DNA from: Bacteroidales bacterium
GTDB lineage: Bacteria > Bacteroidota > Bacteroidia > Bacteroidales > Bacteroidaceae
Assembly (NCBI GenBank): GCA_018064685.1
Contig: JAGHUS010000145.1
Location: 1 to 37,225 of the forward strand
DNA: 37,225 nucleotides
Direction of reading: 5' to 3'
Notes under the pieces: generated by a model
The model's database searches: none
What the model was told of the DNA's origin: nothing
What the model saw: the letters and a program-made list of their open reading frames with translations, nothing else
Shown here: piece by piece, positions 1-9,393 of the stretch
Layout: every line of letters starts with the position of its first letter
Numbering within the stretch: the first letter of the stretch is position 1
Translations under genes and position numbers: made by a program

Positions 1-94
1 GGCGGCTCTGGAGGAAGCGGGTGAAGGTGGCACGACTCATCTCAACCATCCCGGCGAGCTGATGTTTGGACATGAAGATGTCAGTGTTTTTCAT
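1..94 (-). CDS. N-terminal fragment of a putative helix-turn-helix protein (runs off the window)
   Basis: An ATG at 94 reading leftwards opens a frame that stays open to the window edge, giving 31 residues that begin MKNTDIFMSKHQLAGMVEMS. The stretch from about residue 9 to 31 (KHQLAG, then MSRATFTRFLQ) resembles the first two helices of a small helix-turn-helix DNA-binding domain, of the kind in DUF4248-like Bacteroidales proteins. A good -7 promoter element lies 28 bases upstream. The frame is too short to assign a family. It is transcribed away from the uptake operon, so if it is a regulator of that operon this cannot be seen here. Confidence 0.5.
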   Translation of the reverse strand, partial: MKNTDIFMSKHQLAGMVEMSRATFTRFLQSR

Positions 95-121
95 ATAATA
101 ATACCTTTGTGTTTGACGATA

Positions 122-129
122 CAAAGATA
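122..129 (-). promoter_or_regulatory. Bacteroidota -7 promoter element for the leftward gene at 94
   Basis: Read on the minus strand this is TATCTTTG, a perfect match to the Bacteroidota -7 consensus TAnnTTTG. The predicted transcript would start near 115 and have a leader of about 20 bases before the ATG at 94. Confidence 0.6.
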
Positions 130-180
130 CGAAAAAATAGGCAGAATAGCAAGAAATAGGAGAGAAAATATGGGAACTAT

Positions 181-280
181 ATATGATTTGACCTAGGGTG
201 TCATTCCGACGTAGGGCTTTTGCCGACGGGCAAAAGCCCTACGTCGGGATGACAATGCAGGTGTGGGTCAAATAGTATAT
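181..280. repeat. Large nested palindrome, REP-like (core 199-254)
   Basis: Two 26-base arms (199-224 and 229-254) are inverted copies with one difference that still allows a G-T pair. They flank a GACG loop. Each arm contains GTAGGGCTTTTGCC or its complement. An outer 8-base inverted repeat, ATTTGACC at 186-193 and GGTCAAAT at 266-273, encloses it. No U-run follows, so it is not a typical intrinsic terminator. REP elements mobilised by Y1 transposases carry a GTAG or GGAG tetranucleotide beside a hairpin, and a Y1 transposase gene lies in this window. The link is inferred. Confidence 0.7.
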
Positions 281-321
281 AATTACCATTCTTTTTAGGA
301 GATTAAGTTTCCCTTAAAAGA

Positions 322-348
322 GCTTCGTGTGCTTCGTGCCTTCGTGTG
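322..348. repeat. Three tandem imperfect copies of a 9-base CTTCGTG unit
   Basis: GCTTCGTGT, GCTTCGTGC and CTTCGTGTG stand head to tail. This is non-coding DNA between the leftward gene at 94 and the promoter at 470. Nothing suggests a coding role. Similar CTTCGTG/CACGAAG strings recur between genes in Bacteroidota genomes. Confidence 0.5.
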
Positions 349-469
349 ATATGAATCCGAGGACTGTTTGACGTGCGAAAAGCGGTGCTTTTTTTAGCAT
401 ATTTTATAAAAAATGCATCGGAAACGTGATTTTTTTGCAAATTATAACGGTTGTTTGGCAAATAATTAG

Positions 470-477
470 TAAATTTG
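470..477 (+). promoter_or_regulatory. Probable -7 promoter element of the FAS1/SusCD operon
   Basis: TAAATTTG matches TAnnTTTG. A TTTG at 454-457 is too close for an ideal -33 box, so only the -7 element is convincing. It would give a leader of about 190 bases before the first operon gene. Confidence 0.5.
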
Positions 478-673
478 CGCACAATAAATACCATTAAGAA
501 AAGGCAGTTTTACGCGTGTGTGCATGTACACCCCACAATCCGAACACAGGGCACACAACTGAAGAAAGGCGGAAAACGAGACGAAGCGCCAACACTAACT
601 AACAACCGACAAGGCGCCACTAACCGAGAGAAACTAAAACAAAACAAATAACAATAAATCAATTTTAAACTGT
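478..673 (+). other. Long 5' leader of the uptake operon
   Basis: No credible gene is present between the -7 element and the ATG at 674. The last 80 bases are strongly A- and C-rich with little secondary structure, as is common ahead of highly expressed Bacteroidota genes. The GTGTGTGCATGTACAC segment near 516-531 could form a small hairpin. No known riboswitch was recognised. Confidence 0.4.
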
Positions 674-3655
674 ATGAGAAACCGTTTAAGCAAAATGGGT
701 AAGTCGGCATCATGGATGCTAGTCTTGCTTGCTGCGTGCGGCGTTACATCTTCATGCAAGGACGAGTACTTCTATGATGACGAGAAGCCATCGTTCCTGA
801 ACTCCAGCATCTACCAGAGCTTGGAGAGCCAGGGCAACTACAAGTACTACCTGCGTCTCTTGGGTGACCCCGATGTAAACCCCACAAATGCACGACCTCT
901 GACGGAGGTCCTGTCACGTACCGGTTCGCGAACCGTGTTTGTAGCTGACGACGAGGCATGGGAGAAGTTCTTCGCCAACAACGACACCCTGCCCGAGTCA
1001 AACCCCTGGCACAACGCCACCAGCTATGAGAGGCTGAGCGTGGCGCAGAAGAAGCTGCTGATGAACACCAGTATGCTGCGCAATGCCATCGTAATGGAGA
1101 ACCTGGCCAGCAACCTGGAGAACGGTTCGATGACCCGTGGTGAGTTCATGCGCCGCGAGACTGAGGTTACGGCTACCGACTCCATCACCTTCCTGGACGG
1201 ACACTCGCTGCCCACCAACTACAACATAGGCAACGAGGAGAAGGACTACTGGTGGCGCTTCCGCGCCGAGAACGGCGGTAAGGGCCTCTACCTGGTGAAC
1301 GACTCTTCGGCCAGCATGATGGTACACTTCACCAACGAGCACCTGAAGAAGAACCAGGTTACGGACGAGGACTTCAAGATCTTCATGAACGAGCCCCGCA
1401 ACACCGAGGACGTACACATCTACGGCGCCAAGCTGCTGGACAAGGATGGCGTGTGCGAGAACGGATATGTAAACAAGACATCGAAGGTCATCACCCCATT
1501 GTGCAACATGGCCGAGCTGATTCGCACAAACGGCGAGACGAACATCTTCAGCCACATGCTGGACCGCTGGTCGGTGCCCTTCTACAACAGAACCGTGACA
1601 CGTGCCTACACCGACATCATGGCCGAGCGCGGCATCGCATGGACCGACTCCATCTTCACGAAGCGCTACTTCAGCGACCTGAGCTGGGGACACACGGCCC
1701 TGAACAAGGACCCCATGGGCAACAACTTCCGCGACGCAGCCTCTACGGATGTGACACTGAAGTTCGACCCGGGATGGAACACCTTCTATCACGAGGCTTC
1801 GAGCCCGCAGTATGACATGGCAGCCATGTACGTGCCCTGCGACACGACAATGCGCAAGTACTTCGCAAAAGGCGGCGGTGGCTGGCAGCTCATCCGCACC
1901 TACTACCTGAAGGAGGGTACGCCCGACGAGATCACCTACGAGAAGCCTGCCAACGACGAGGAGCTGTTCAAGCAGATCGACCAGATACCCTTGAGTACGC
2001 TGCGCTCGCTGATCAACATCATCATGTTCCCCAGCTTCACCGGCTCGGTGCCCAGCAAGATGACGAACCTGCGCGACGATGCCCAGGAGCAGATCTTCGA
2101 CGCTGCTGACAAAGAGAACATCACGAAGACGCTGCTGGCCAACAACGGTGTGATATACCTGACAAAGAAGGTATGGGGACCTGCCGACTACACCTCGGTA
2201 GCTGCTCCTGCCTACATCAGCGGCACCAACCTGGTGATGCGCTGGGCCATCTACAACGGTTCGACCACCGCTACCGACTACATGCAGCTGAACTACTACG
2301 CCTACCTCAAGGCCATGCGTAGCCGATTTGCATTCCTGCTGCCCAGCGACAAGGGTCTGAAGTACTACTACGACCCCGTGAGCTTCACCAGCAAGAAGCC
2401 CCGCGTGCTGAGCCTGAACTACAAGAACGGCTCGTTCCCCATCAACGTGGGCAAGTATAACTACGACGCCGCAACGGGTACCATCGGCGAGAGCTACAGC
2501 CTGGAGAACATCAGCAACGACGAGGTGACGAACCGACTGAAGGACATCCTGGAGAGCCACACCATCGTGCTGGACAAGCTGGACTCTATCGAGAACGACG
2601 TGGACGAATACTACGTGGCTAAGAACTACGCACCCGTGAAGGTGACACGCGAAGGAAACAAGATCGTGAAGTTCCAGGGCGGTTTCCAGCTGGAGAACGA
2701 AGACCTGGGCATCGAGGGTTCGGTGAGCGAGAAGAACAAGGGTGTGTATACAGAAGTGAAGGGTATACGCGAGAACATCGTCACCGACAAGCACGCCTTG
2801 AACAACGGTAACACATACGTGCTGGACAGCCCCGTCATCCCCGCTTCGAAGAGTGTGTACAACAACCTGACACACAACGGACAGTATGACAGCCCCTACT
2901 ACAACAAGTTCTACGAATACTGCTGCACGCCCAACGAGAACATCATCAAGGCTTGCGGACTTGTAGACGAGAAGAAGCTGACCCTGTCACAGCAGAAGGC
3001 TGAGATAAAGAAGTTCCAGCTGTTTGTGAACAACAACGACGCTGTGGACTACAACGTGCAGTTCTACAACAACTACCACTACACCCTGTTCGTGCCCACC
3101 GACGAGGCTATGGAAGAGGCTGTGGAGAACGGTCTGCCCACATGGGACAAGATTATACAATATTATAATGAATGCGTGGACGAGGACGGCAACAGCGCGC
3201 TGACAGCCCAGGACAGCCTCTACCTGCAGACTCAGATCACCTATCTGACCAACTTCGTACGCTACCACTTCGTGGACAACAGCGTATTCGTTGACAAGAG
3301 CAACTTCGGCAGCACCGACTACGTGACCTCAAGCTACGACAACGACAAGGGTCTGTTCATCAAGCTGAACATCAAGCGTGAGGGCGGCGTACTCTCGGTT
3401 AGCGACGTGGCCGGAGGCAAGTGGATGAACATCAGCGGCAAGTACAACGTGCTGGCCCGCGACATGGTATGCTCGAAGAGTCCCACCGGACAGAGCTCAA
3501 TGAACTCTATCAAGATTTCTGCATCAAGCTTCACGGTTATACACCAGATACCCAGCGTGCTGAACCACACGAGCCTGAATGGCGGAAAGCACAACAGCGT
3601 ATGGGCCAACCCCGCTGCTGCGCGTAAATATATGCAACGTTATGCAATCCATTAA
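674..3655 (+). CDS. Large surface lipoprotein with fasciclin (FAS1)-like domains
   Basis: The protein has 993 residues. It starts with a lipoprotein signal: basic N-terminus, hydrophobic WMLVLLAACG, then either LAAC (Cys22) or TSSC (Cys28). The second is followed by KDEYFYDDE, an acidic run typical of Bacteroidota lipoproteins exported to the cell surface. Residues about 75-100 (SRTVFVADDEAWEKFF) and about 800-830 (YTLFVPTDEAMEEAV) match the FAS1 signature [TV]-F-x-P-[TN]-[DN]-x-A. At least two FAS1 units therefore flank a long poorly recognised middle. FAS1 domains mediate adhesion and protein-protein contact. It is the first gene of the operon, 12 bases ahead of susC, and probably sits on the SusCD complex as an accessory surface protein. 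The ligand is unknown. An alternative start is Met8 at 695. Confidence 0.8.
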   Translation: MRNRLSKMGKSASWMLVLLAACGVTSSCKDEYFYDDEKPSFLNSSIYQSLESQGNYKYYLRLLGDPDVNPTNARPLTEVLSRTGSRTVFVADDEAWEKFFANNDTLPESNPWHNATSYERLSVAQKKLLMNTSMLRNAIVMENLASNLENGSMTRGEFMRRETEVTATDSITFLDGHSLPTNYNIGNEEKDYWWRFRAENGGKGLYLVNDSSASMMVHFTNEHLKKNQVTDEDFKIFMNEPRNTEDVHIYGAKLLDKDGVCENGYVNKTSKVITPLCNMAELIRTNGETNIFSHMLDRWSVPFYNRTVTRAYTDIMAERGIAWTDSIFTKRYFSDLSWGHTALNKDPMGNNFRDAASTDVTLKFDPGWNTFYHEASSPQYDMAAMYVPCDTTMRKYFAKGGGGWQLIRTYYLKEGTPDEITYEKPANDEELFKQIDQIPLSTLRSLINIIMFPSFTGSVPSKMTNLRDDAQEQIFDAADKENITKTLLANNGVIYLTKKVWGPADYTSVAAPAYISGTNLVMRWAIYNGSTTATDYMQLNYYAYLKAMRSRFAFLLPSDKGLKYYYDPVSFTSKKPRVLSLNYKNGSFPINVGKYNYDAATGTIGESYSLENISNDEVTNRLKDILESHTIVLDKLDSIENDVDEYYVAKNYAPVKVTREGNKIVKFQGGFQLENEDLGIEGSVSEKNKGVYTEVKGIRENIVTDKHALNNGNTYVLDSPVIPASKSVYNNLTHNGQYDSPYYNKFYEYCCTPNENIIKACGLVDEKKLTLSQQKAEIKKFQLFVNNNDAVDYNVQFYNNYHYTLFVPTDEAMEEAVENGLPTWDKIIQYYNECVDEDGNSALTAQDSLYLQTQITYLTNFVRYHFVDNSVFVDKSNFGSTDYVTSSYDNDKGLFIKLNIKREGGVLSVSDVAGGKWMNISGKYNVLARDMVCSKSPTGQSSMNSIKISASSFTVIHQIPSVLNHTSLNGGKHNSVWANPAAARKYMQRYAIH

Positions 3656-3667
3656 TACCATACTGCC

Positions 3668-6600
3668 ATGACTAGATATTTCAAAATTCTAATACTCGGA
3701 ATAATCGGCCTGATGGCCACTATTCCTGCCAGCGCACAGTCCAGACGTATTTCTGGTACCGTAAGCGATGCTATCGACGTGGTGATTGGCGCTAATGTGA
3801 AAGAGATAGACAAGAACAACCGTATCGTGAGCCAGGCCATCACTGACTACAACGGTAACTTCACCATGACCATCAAGGACCCCAAGAACACACTTGAGGT
3901 AAGCTACATCGGCTTGAAGAAATTCGTCACCACCATCGGTGCAAAGACTGTGTTCAAGATCAAGATGCAGGACAACACCAAGGAGATGAAGGTGGTGAAC
4001 GTAACAGGTAAGAAGAAGGCTCCCACAACGGGTCTGGACATCCCCGCCCGTGAGTTTGCCGGAGCCGTATCACAGTTCAACATGGACGACATGGAGGGTT
4101 TGTCCTTCGAGAGTGTAGACCAGGCTCTGCAGGGTCAGATTGCCGGTCTGGACATCGTGGCCAACTCTGGTAACCTGGGTTCAGGTACTACCATGCGCCT
4201 GCGCGGTACCACTACTATTAATGGTAACGCACAGCCCCTGATCGTCGTCAACGACCACATCTTCGAGCTGCCCGACGACGCGCAGACCATCAACTTCGAG
4301 GATATGGACAACGAGGAGCAGTTCTCGACACTGCTGAACGTCAACACCGAGGACATCGAGAGCATCACCGTACTGAAGGATGCATCATCGGCTGCCAAGT
4401 GGGGTGTGAAGGGTTCGAACGGTGTCATCGAGATCAAGCTGCGCCGCGGTCGCCGTGGTCCCACACAGGTTAACTTCAGCTACAAGTTCAACGGCACATG
4501 GCAGCCCGACGGCTACAACATGCTGGACGGTGACGGTTACACCATGATGCTGAAGGAGGCATACTTCAACCCCACACAGACCGAGACCGACATCCCCGAG
4601 CTGAACTACAAGCCCGAGATGCCCTACATCTACAACCACTTCACGCACAACACCGACTGGGTGAAGGCTGTGACACAGTTTGGTAAGGAGCACCGCTACT
4701 ATGTGAACCTGACCGGTGGTGGCGACAAGGCTACCTTCCGCATCGGTGCCGGCTACAACAAGTCTACCGGTTCTATCATCGGACAGAAGATGGACCAGTT
4801 CACCGAGAGCTCGACCATCGACTACAACGTCAGCGACCGCATCCAGTTCCGTGCTACAGTGAACATGACCTTCACCAACAACCACAAGAACTACGGTAAC
4901 GACATCCTGGCTCGTGCCTATGGCGCCATGCCTAACATGAGCATCTACGAGTATGACGAGCGTGGCCTTCTGACGGGCAACTACTTCAACATGCTGCCCC
5001 TGGCTGCTACCATCAGCAGCAGTGCCACCAGCCAGTTCACCAACGACGGTCACTACACCAGCTACGAGTTGCGCGACCGCTTCAACAACGGTAACCCCGT
5101 GGCACGTGCCTACGGCGCTTGGCACCTGATGAAGCAGTACAACCTGACTCCCCAGTTCGACGTAACCTACAAGCTGCTGGGCAAGGATGGCGACTCACAC
5201 CGTCTGGACTATGTGGGCGACGTGCAGCTGAGCATCTTCAACACCAGCGACGACAAGTACTGTCCCTCGAACCTGAAGCCCATGTCATGGGTATGGGGTG
5301 GCGACAACGGCGCTGCACTGGGCAACAACGAGCGTAACCTCGTGGCCAACAGCGAGTACAAGTCACTTGGTTTCTCTACCCGTCACGACCTGCGCTACTA
5401 CTCGCACTTCAAGAACACCGACCACAACGTATCGGCCATGGCACGATTCGAGATGAGCACCGGTAGCAGCTCGAGCCAGAACCTCGAGCTCTGGAACGTG
5501 CCCAACGGCATCACCGACCCCACCGTAGTGGCTCTGATGAAGGGTGCCTCGGCCAGCAACAGCGAGTGGCGCAGCCATGCATTTATGGAACAGGTACATT
5601 ATTCATATAAGAGTAAGTATTCGTTTGACGCTACCATCCGCACCGACGGTTCTACCGCCTTCGGCCGTGGCTACAAGTATGGTACCTTCCCCAGCGTAGG
5701 TGCACGTTGGAACATCATCGACGAGGCCTTCATGAGCAAGACCAGAAAGTACATCAGCATGCTGGCATTCCGTCCCACATGGGGTATCACCGGTAACACG
5801 GGCGGTGCTGGTGGCAGCCAGTACAACAAGTACAGCTCGGGCGGTTACTACAACGGTCACTCGGTAGTTCGTCCCGACAACCTCTCGCTCACCAGCATCC
5901 GCTGGGAGAAGACCAAGCAGTGGAACCTCGGTTTCAACCTGGGTCTGCTGGACGACCTGCTGAACTTCGAGTTCGAGATTTATGACAAGAAGACCACCGA
6001 CCTGCTCATGTCAGGCTTCCGCATCTCGGCAGCCAACGGTTTCAACAACCTGAACTGGATCAACGCCGGAACCATGCGCAACAAGGGTTGGGAGTTGAAC
6101 TTCAACACTGGCAAGTTTGCCAAGGTGGGCAAGTTCTCGATGCGTCTGCGTGGCAACGTGTCACAGAACTTCAACACCGTGGAGGAGATGAACGAGCTCA
6201 TCCTCGAGAACCTGAACGGTTCGGAGACATGGGAGCCCACCAACTTCAACTTCAACCAGCGTGTGCAGATCAACAACGCACTGGGTTCAATCTACGGTTT
6301 GAAGTCGAAGGGTGTATACCGCTACGACTACGACCACAATGGTTACACCAACACCTCGTGGAACGCCTACGGATATGCCGAGGTTGACGCCAACGGCAAC
6401 ACCTTCAGCAACGCCGACGAGGCTGCCAAGCACGGTACCGGTTACGACAAGAACGGTCATCCCATCAACACCGCAGCAGCTGCTGCCCGTCGTGGCGAGA
6501 ACAGCACCTGTCCTATCGCATACGACAAGGACGGCAACATGCTGACCGACCAGAAGTCTAATCCTCTGCCTATGTACTACTGCTACACCGAGGGCAGCCG

Positions 6601-7201
6601 CTACCAGTTCCAGGGTGGTGACGCTATCTACGAGGATATCAACCACGATGGTAACATCGACCGCTATGACATGGTATACCTGGGCAACTCTAACCCCAAG
6701 TGCTATGGTGGTTTCGGTGTTAACTTCTACTACGGCAAGTTCGAGCTGAACGCTTCATTCAACTTCCGTATCGGCAACCAGATCGTGAACATGGCCCGCT
6801 CTCACTACGAGAGCATGCTGGACAACACCAACCAGAGCTTTGCCACCACATGGCGCTGGCGCAAGAACGGCGACATCACCGAGGTTCCCCGCGCCCTGAC
6901 CTCACAGCGTGGCTACCAGAGCTACAACTCTCTGCCCAGCGACCGCTACGTAGAGAACGGTGACTACCTCCGTCTGCAGTACATCCAGCTGAAGTACAAC
7001 TTCGACACCAAGCAGCAGTGGCTCAAGACGCTCGGCGTCAAGACCCTCTACCTCTCGGCTACCATCAACAACGTGTTCTGCTGGACCAAGTATACCGGTG
7101 TTGACCCCGAGGTGGGTATCGGCGGCTATGCTGTGGCACGAGACAACAGCAAGACACCTAGACCCAAGTCGTTCACCTGCAGTGTCAACGTAGGTTTCTA
7201 A
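3668..7201 (+). CDS. susC-like: SusC/RagA-family TonB-dependent outer-membrane transporter
   Basis: The protein has 1177 residues, normal for the family. A signal peptide ends near ASAQ at residue 24. A carboxypeptidase-D regulatory-like domain (about 28-110, from SGTVSDA to FKIKMQDN) follows. The plug domain (about 120-260) contains the hallmarks LQGQIAGLDI, MRLRGTTTINGNAQPLIVV and ITVLKDASSAAKWGVKGSNG. The rest is the beta-barrel, with the family motif DINHDGNIDRYDMVYLGNSN near residue 990 and a terminal FTCSVNVGF. SusC forms the import channel, with SusD as its lid, and is powered by TonB-ExbBD. No STN signalling domain is present, so it does not look like an anti-sigma-coupled receptor. 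The partner SusD gene begins 110 bases downstream, past a hairpin. Substrate unknown. Confidence 0.95.
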   Translation: MTRYFKILILGIIGLMATIPASAQSRRISGTVSDAIDVVIGANVKEIDKNNRIVSQAITDYNGNFTMTIKDPKNTLEVSYIGLKKFVTTIGAKTVFKIKMQDNTKEMKVVNVTGKKKAPTTGLDIPAREFAGAVSQFNMDDMEGLSFESVDQALQGQIAGLDIVANSGNLGSGTTMRLRGTTTINGNAQPLIVVNDHIFELPDDAQTINFEDMDNEEQFSTLLNVNTEDIESITVLKDASSAAKWGVKGSNGVIEIKLRRGRRGPTQVNFSYKFNGTWQPDGYNMLDGDGYTMMLKEAYFNPTQTETDIPELNYKPEMPYIYNHFTHNTDWVKAVTQFGKEHRYYVNLTGGGDKATFRIGAGYNKSTGSIIGQKMDQFTESSTIDYNVSDRIQFRATVNMTFTNNHKNYGNDILARAYGAMPNMSIYEYDERGLLTGNYFNMLPLAATISSSATSQFTNDGHYTSYELRDRFNNGNPVARAYGAWHLMKQYNLTPQFDVTYKLLGKDGDSHRLDYVGDVQLSIFNTSDDKYCPSNLKPMSWVWGGDNGAALGNNERNLVANSEYKSLGFSTRHDLRYYSHFKNTDHNVSAMARFEMSTGSSSSQNLELWNVPNGITDPTVVALMKGASASNSEWRSHAFMEQVHYSYKSKYSFDATIRTDGSTAFGRGYKYGTFPSVGARWNIIDEAFMSKTRKYISMLAFRPTWGITGNTGGAGGSQYNKYSSGGYYNGHSVVRPDNLSLTSIRWEKTKQWNLGFNLGLLDDLLNFEFEIYDKKTTDLLMSGFRISAANGFNNLNWINAGTMRNKGWELNFNTGKFAKVGKFSMRLRGNVSQNFNTVEEMNELILENLNGSETWEPTNFNFNQRVQINNALGSIYGLKSKGVYRYDYDHNGYTNTSWNAYGYAEVDANGNTFSNADEAAKHGTGYDKNGHPINTAAAAARRGENSTCPIAYDKDGNMLTDQKSNPLPMYYCYTEGSRYQFQGGDAIYEDINHDGNIDRYDMVYLGNSNPKCYGGFGVNFYYGKFELNASFNFRIGNQIVNMARSHYESMLDNTNQSFATTWRWRKNGDITEVPRALTSQRGYQSYNSLPSDRYVENGDYLRLQYIQLKYNFDTKQQWLKTLGVKTLYLSATINNVFCWTKYTGVDPEVGIGGYAVARDNSKTPRPKSFTCSVNVGF

Positions 7202-7221
7202 TGCCATTCACCACTCTAACA

Positions 7222-7276
7222 GTCCGGTGCGAATCGTAGGGCGGCCTGAAAAGAGCCGCACTACGGCAAGCCGGAC
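7222..7276 (+). repeat. Two-tier hairpin between susC and susD, with GTAG core
   Basis: Outer arms GTCCGG (7222-7227) and CCGGAC (7271-7276) enclose an inner stem: CGTAG-GG-CGGC (7235-7245) pairs with GCCG-CA-CTACG (7255-7265). The inner arm shares GTAGGGC with the palindrome at 199-254. No U-run follows. In an operon such a structure could protect the upstream message or attenuate the downstream one, setting the SusC to SusD ratio. This role is inferred. Confidence 0.6.
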
Positions 7277-7310
7277 AGATTAGAAAAAACAAAGTAAAAA
7301 ACATACGATT

Positions 7311-9374
7311 ATGAGAATCAACAATATAATCAAGAACATGGTCGGCAAAGCGACACACTCCATCTCGGTGGGTAAGCTGGGATTGGGAGCGCTGGCAGTA
7401 GTCGCTCTCACCTCCTGCCAGGACTGGCTGACCATATATCCCCAGACACAGATTGTAGAGGAGAACTTCTGGGAAGACAAGAATGACCTCCAGGGTGTGC
7501 GATATGCTGCCTATGCCAACATGTGCGGAACACTGGAGAAGATGGTGCTGTGGGGCGACCTGCGTTCGGACAACTACGTACTGTCGGTTGCCGACCAGAA
7601 CACGGGCACCAAGAACTTCTACAACGAGCTTCGCGAAGGCCGTATCGACCGTGACTCGGCCAACACATACTTCGACTGGAGCGGTTTCTACACCACCATC
7701 AACTTCTGCAACAAGGTGCTCTACCACGGTGCAGAGGTGCTGCAGAAGGACAAGCAGTTCACACCCAGCGAGTGGTCGCAGATGAAGGCCGAGATAACCG
7801 GTCTGCGTGCGCTGAACTACTTCTACCTGCTCCGCTCGTTCAAGGACGTGCCCTATACCACAAAGGTCATCAACAAGGACACCGAGGTTGAATACTTCAA
7901 AGCCACCAACCAGCTCGCCGTGCTCGACTCTATCATTGTCGACGTAGAGAGCGTGAAGGGACAGGCTACCAACCGCTTCTCGAGCGTGAAGGACACCAAG
8001 GGTCTGATCACCAACTGCGCACTCTATGCCATGCTGAGCGACATGTACCTGTGGCGCGCCTCACTGCACCAGGGACGTGCCATCGAAAGCGACACCGTGG
8101 TGATACGCAGCGCAGTGAACAAGGCCAACGTGGCTAACCTCACCGAGCGCAACGACAGCGTCTTCGTCATCCACACCGTCGAGGGCGACTACCAGAAGTG
8201 CATCGAGTATGCCGACGAGGCTATGAAGCGCCTGGACGAGCAGAACCGACTGGCTCACAGCAACTACGGTTCGAACCGCGACGAGACCGAGAACTACGGA
8301 CTGGAGTACTGCAACATGTACAAGAACAAGTTCGAGTTCTTCAAGGAGGGCGGTAGCGTGAACCTGAATGCCTACAATATGATCTTCACCGAGGGCAACA
8401 GCGACGAGAGCATCTTCGAGATGCAGTTCAACAACAGCGACAGCCGCACAAACGGTGTCGTAACCTCGCAATGGGGCTACGGTACAGGCGTACACCTGGC
8501 CATCAGCGAGTCGGCCATCGACGCCATCTATACCGGTGCCAAGCGCCAGTATGACTCACGCACCTGGTACTCACTCACCAGCAACGTGGCACGTCTGGGC
8601 AACGAGAACGTCACCTCGAGCCTGCCCGGCCTGTACTGCTTCAAGTGGAGAGGTGCCAGTGTCAACACTCCCGAGAACGGCAAGGTGGACGACAACAACC
8701 TGAAGCTGAACACCTCGGCCGAGGGCGAGTCGTACCGCAACTGGATTGTATACCGCCTGAGCGACGTGATGCTGCAGAAGGCTGAGGCTCTGGCCTGCCT
8801 GAGCAAGAAGGCCAGCGACAGCTATGCACAGGATGCACTGCGCATCGTCAACGCTATACACCGCCGCTGGTACTGTCCCGATGCCAACTATCCCCAGGTG
8901 CCCTCGACCGACGTGATGAACAACGACGGCTATGCTTACTTCACATCGGCTACCATCGCCAAGACGGCTGGTAACATCTGTGCTCCCGCTGCTCCCGACA
9001 AGAGCGTGCAGGTGGTTGAGGTGGCTGTACTGAACGAGCGCCAGATCGAGTTCATCGCCGAGGGTAAGCGCTGGTTCGACCTCGTGCGCTTTGCCGAGCG
9101 CCATGCCGGTGGCAAGGACGGCACACAGGATGCACGCGAGTACACAGAACAGAACCCCATTGGTAACGGAGCTGCAGGTGTCAAGCTGATGCTTGAGACA
9201 TTCATGGGCAATACCTTACAGAGCAACCAGGTTACCTCTTTGAGAAATCACATGAAGAATCGTTATGGTCTCTATAACCTTATTTATTATAAGGAGATCC
9301 AGGCCAGCAAGGATGACAAGGGTGTTCAGCACCTCGAGCAGAACCCTGTTTGGAACAAGTCATTGTATGACTAA
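7311..9374 (+). CDS. susD-like: SusD/RagB-family surface glycan/peptide-binding lipoprotein
   Basis: The protein has 687 residues. An unusually long N-terminus (NNIIKNMVGKATHSISVGKL) precedes the hydrophobic stretch and lipobox LTSC at about Cys36. The mature protein starts QDWLTIYPQTQIVEENFW, the typical SusD opening. Helical TPR-like SusD features follow: ITGLRALNYFYLLRSFKDVPY near 160-185, and the C-terminal block NERQIEFIAEGKRWFDLVRF near 580-600, which is diagnostic for SusD/RagB. It caps the SusC barrel encoded just upstream and binds substrate at the surface. The next gene starts 19 bases downstream. The substrate cannot be read from sequence. Confidence 0.93.
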   Translation: MRINNIIKNMVGKATHSISVGKLGLGALAVVALTSCQDWLTIYPQTQIVEENFWEDKNDLQGVRYAAYANMCGTLEKMVLWGDLRSDNYVLSVADQNTGTKNFYNELREGRIDRDSANTYFDWSGFYTTINFCNKVLYHGAEVLQKDKQFTPSEWSQMKAEITGLRALNYFYLLRSFKDVPYTTKVINKDTEVEYFKATNQLAVLDSIIVDVESVKGQATNRFSSVKDTKGLITNCALYAMLSDMYLWRASLHQGRAIESDTVVIRSAVNKANVANLTERNDSVFVIHTVEGDYQKCIEYADEAMKRLDEQNRLAHSNYGSNRDETENYGLEYCNMYKNKFEFFKEGGSVNLNAYNMIFTEGNSDESIFEMQFNNSDSRTNGVVTSQWGYGTGVHLAISESAIDAIYTGAKRQYDSRTWYSLTSNVARLGNENVTSSLPGLYCFKWRGASVNTPENGKVDDNNLKLNTSAEGESYRNWIVYRLSDVMLQKAEALACLSKKASDSYAQDALRIVNAIHRRWYCPDANYPQVPSTDVMNNDGYAYFTSATIAKTAGNICAPAAPDKSVQVVEVAVLNERQIEFIAEGKRWFDLVRFAERHAGGKDGTQDAREYTEQNPIGNGAAGVKLMLETFMGNTLQSNQVTSLRNHMKNRYGLYNLIYYKEIQASKDDKGVQHLEQNPVWNKSLYD

Positions 9375-9393
9375 TTGAAAGGAGGAAAACATT

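Noticed and set aside
303..494. A small minus-strand frame in the upstream intergenic region
   Set aside because: It spans the CTTCGTG repeat and an AT-rich stretch, with no protein similarity or promoter.
998..2875. A 625-codon open frame on the minus strand opposite the first FAS1 gene
   Set aside because: It is very rich in Val, Leu and His, the pattern produced by reading the complement of biased GAG/AAC/GAC codons. There is no recognisable domain, and the plus-strand lipoprotein explains the region.
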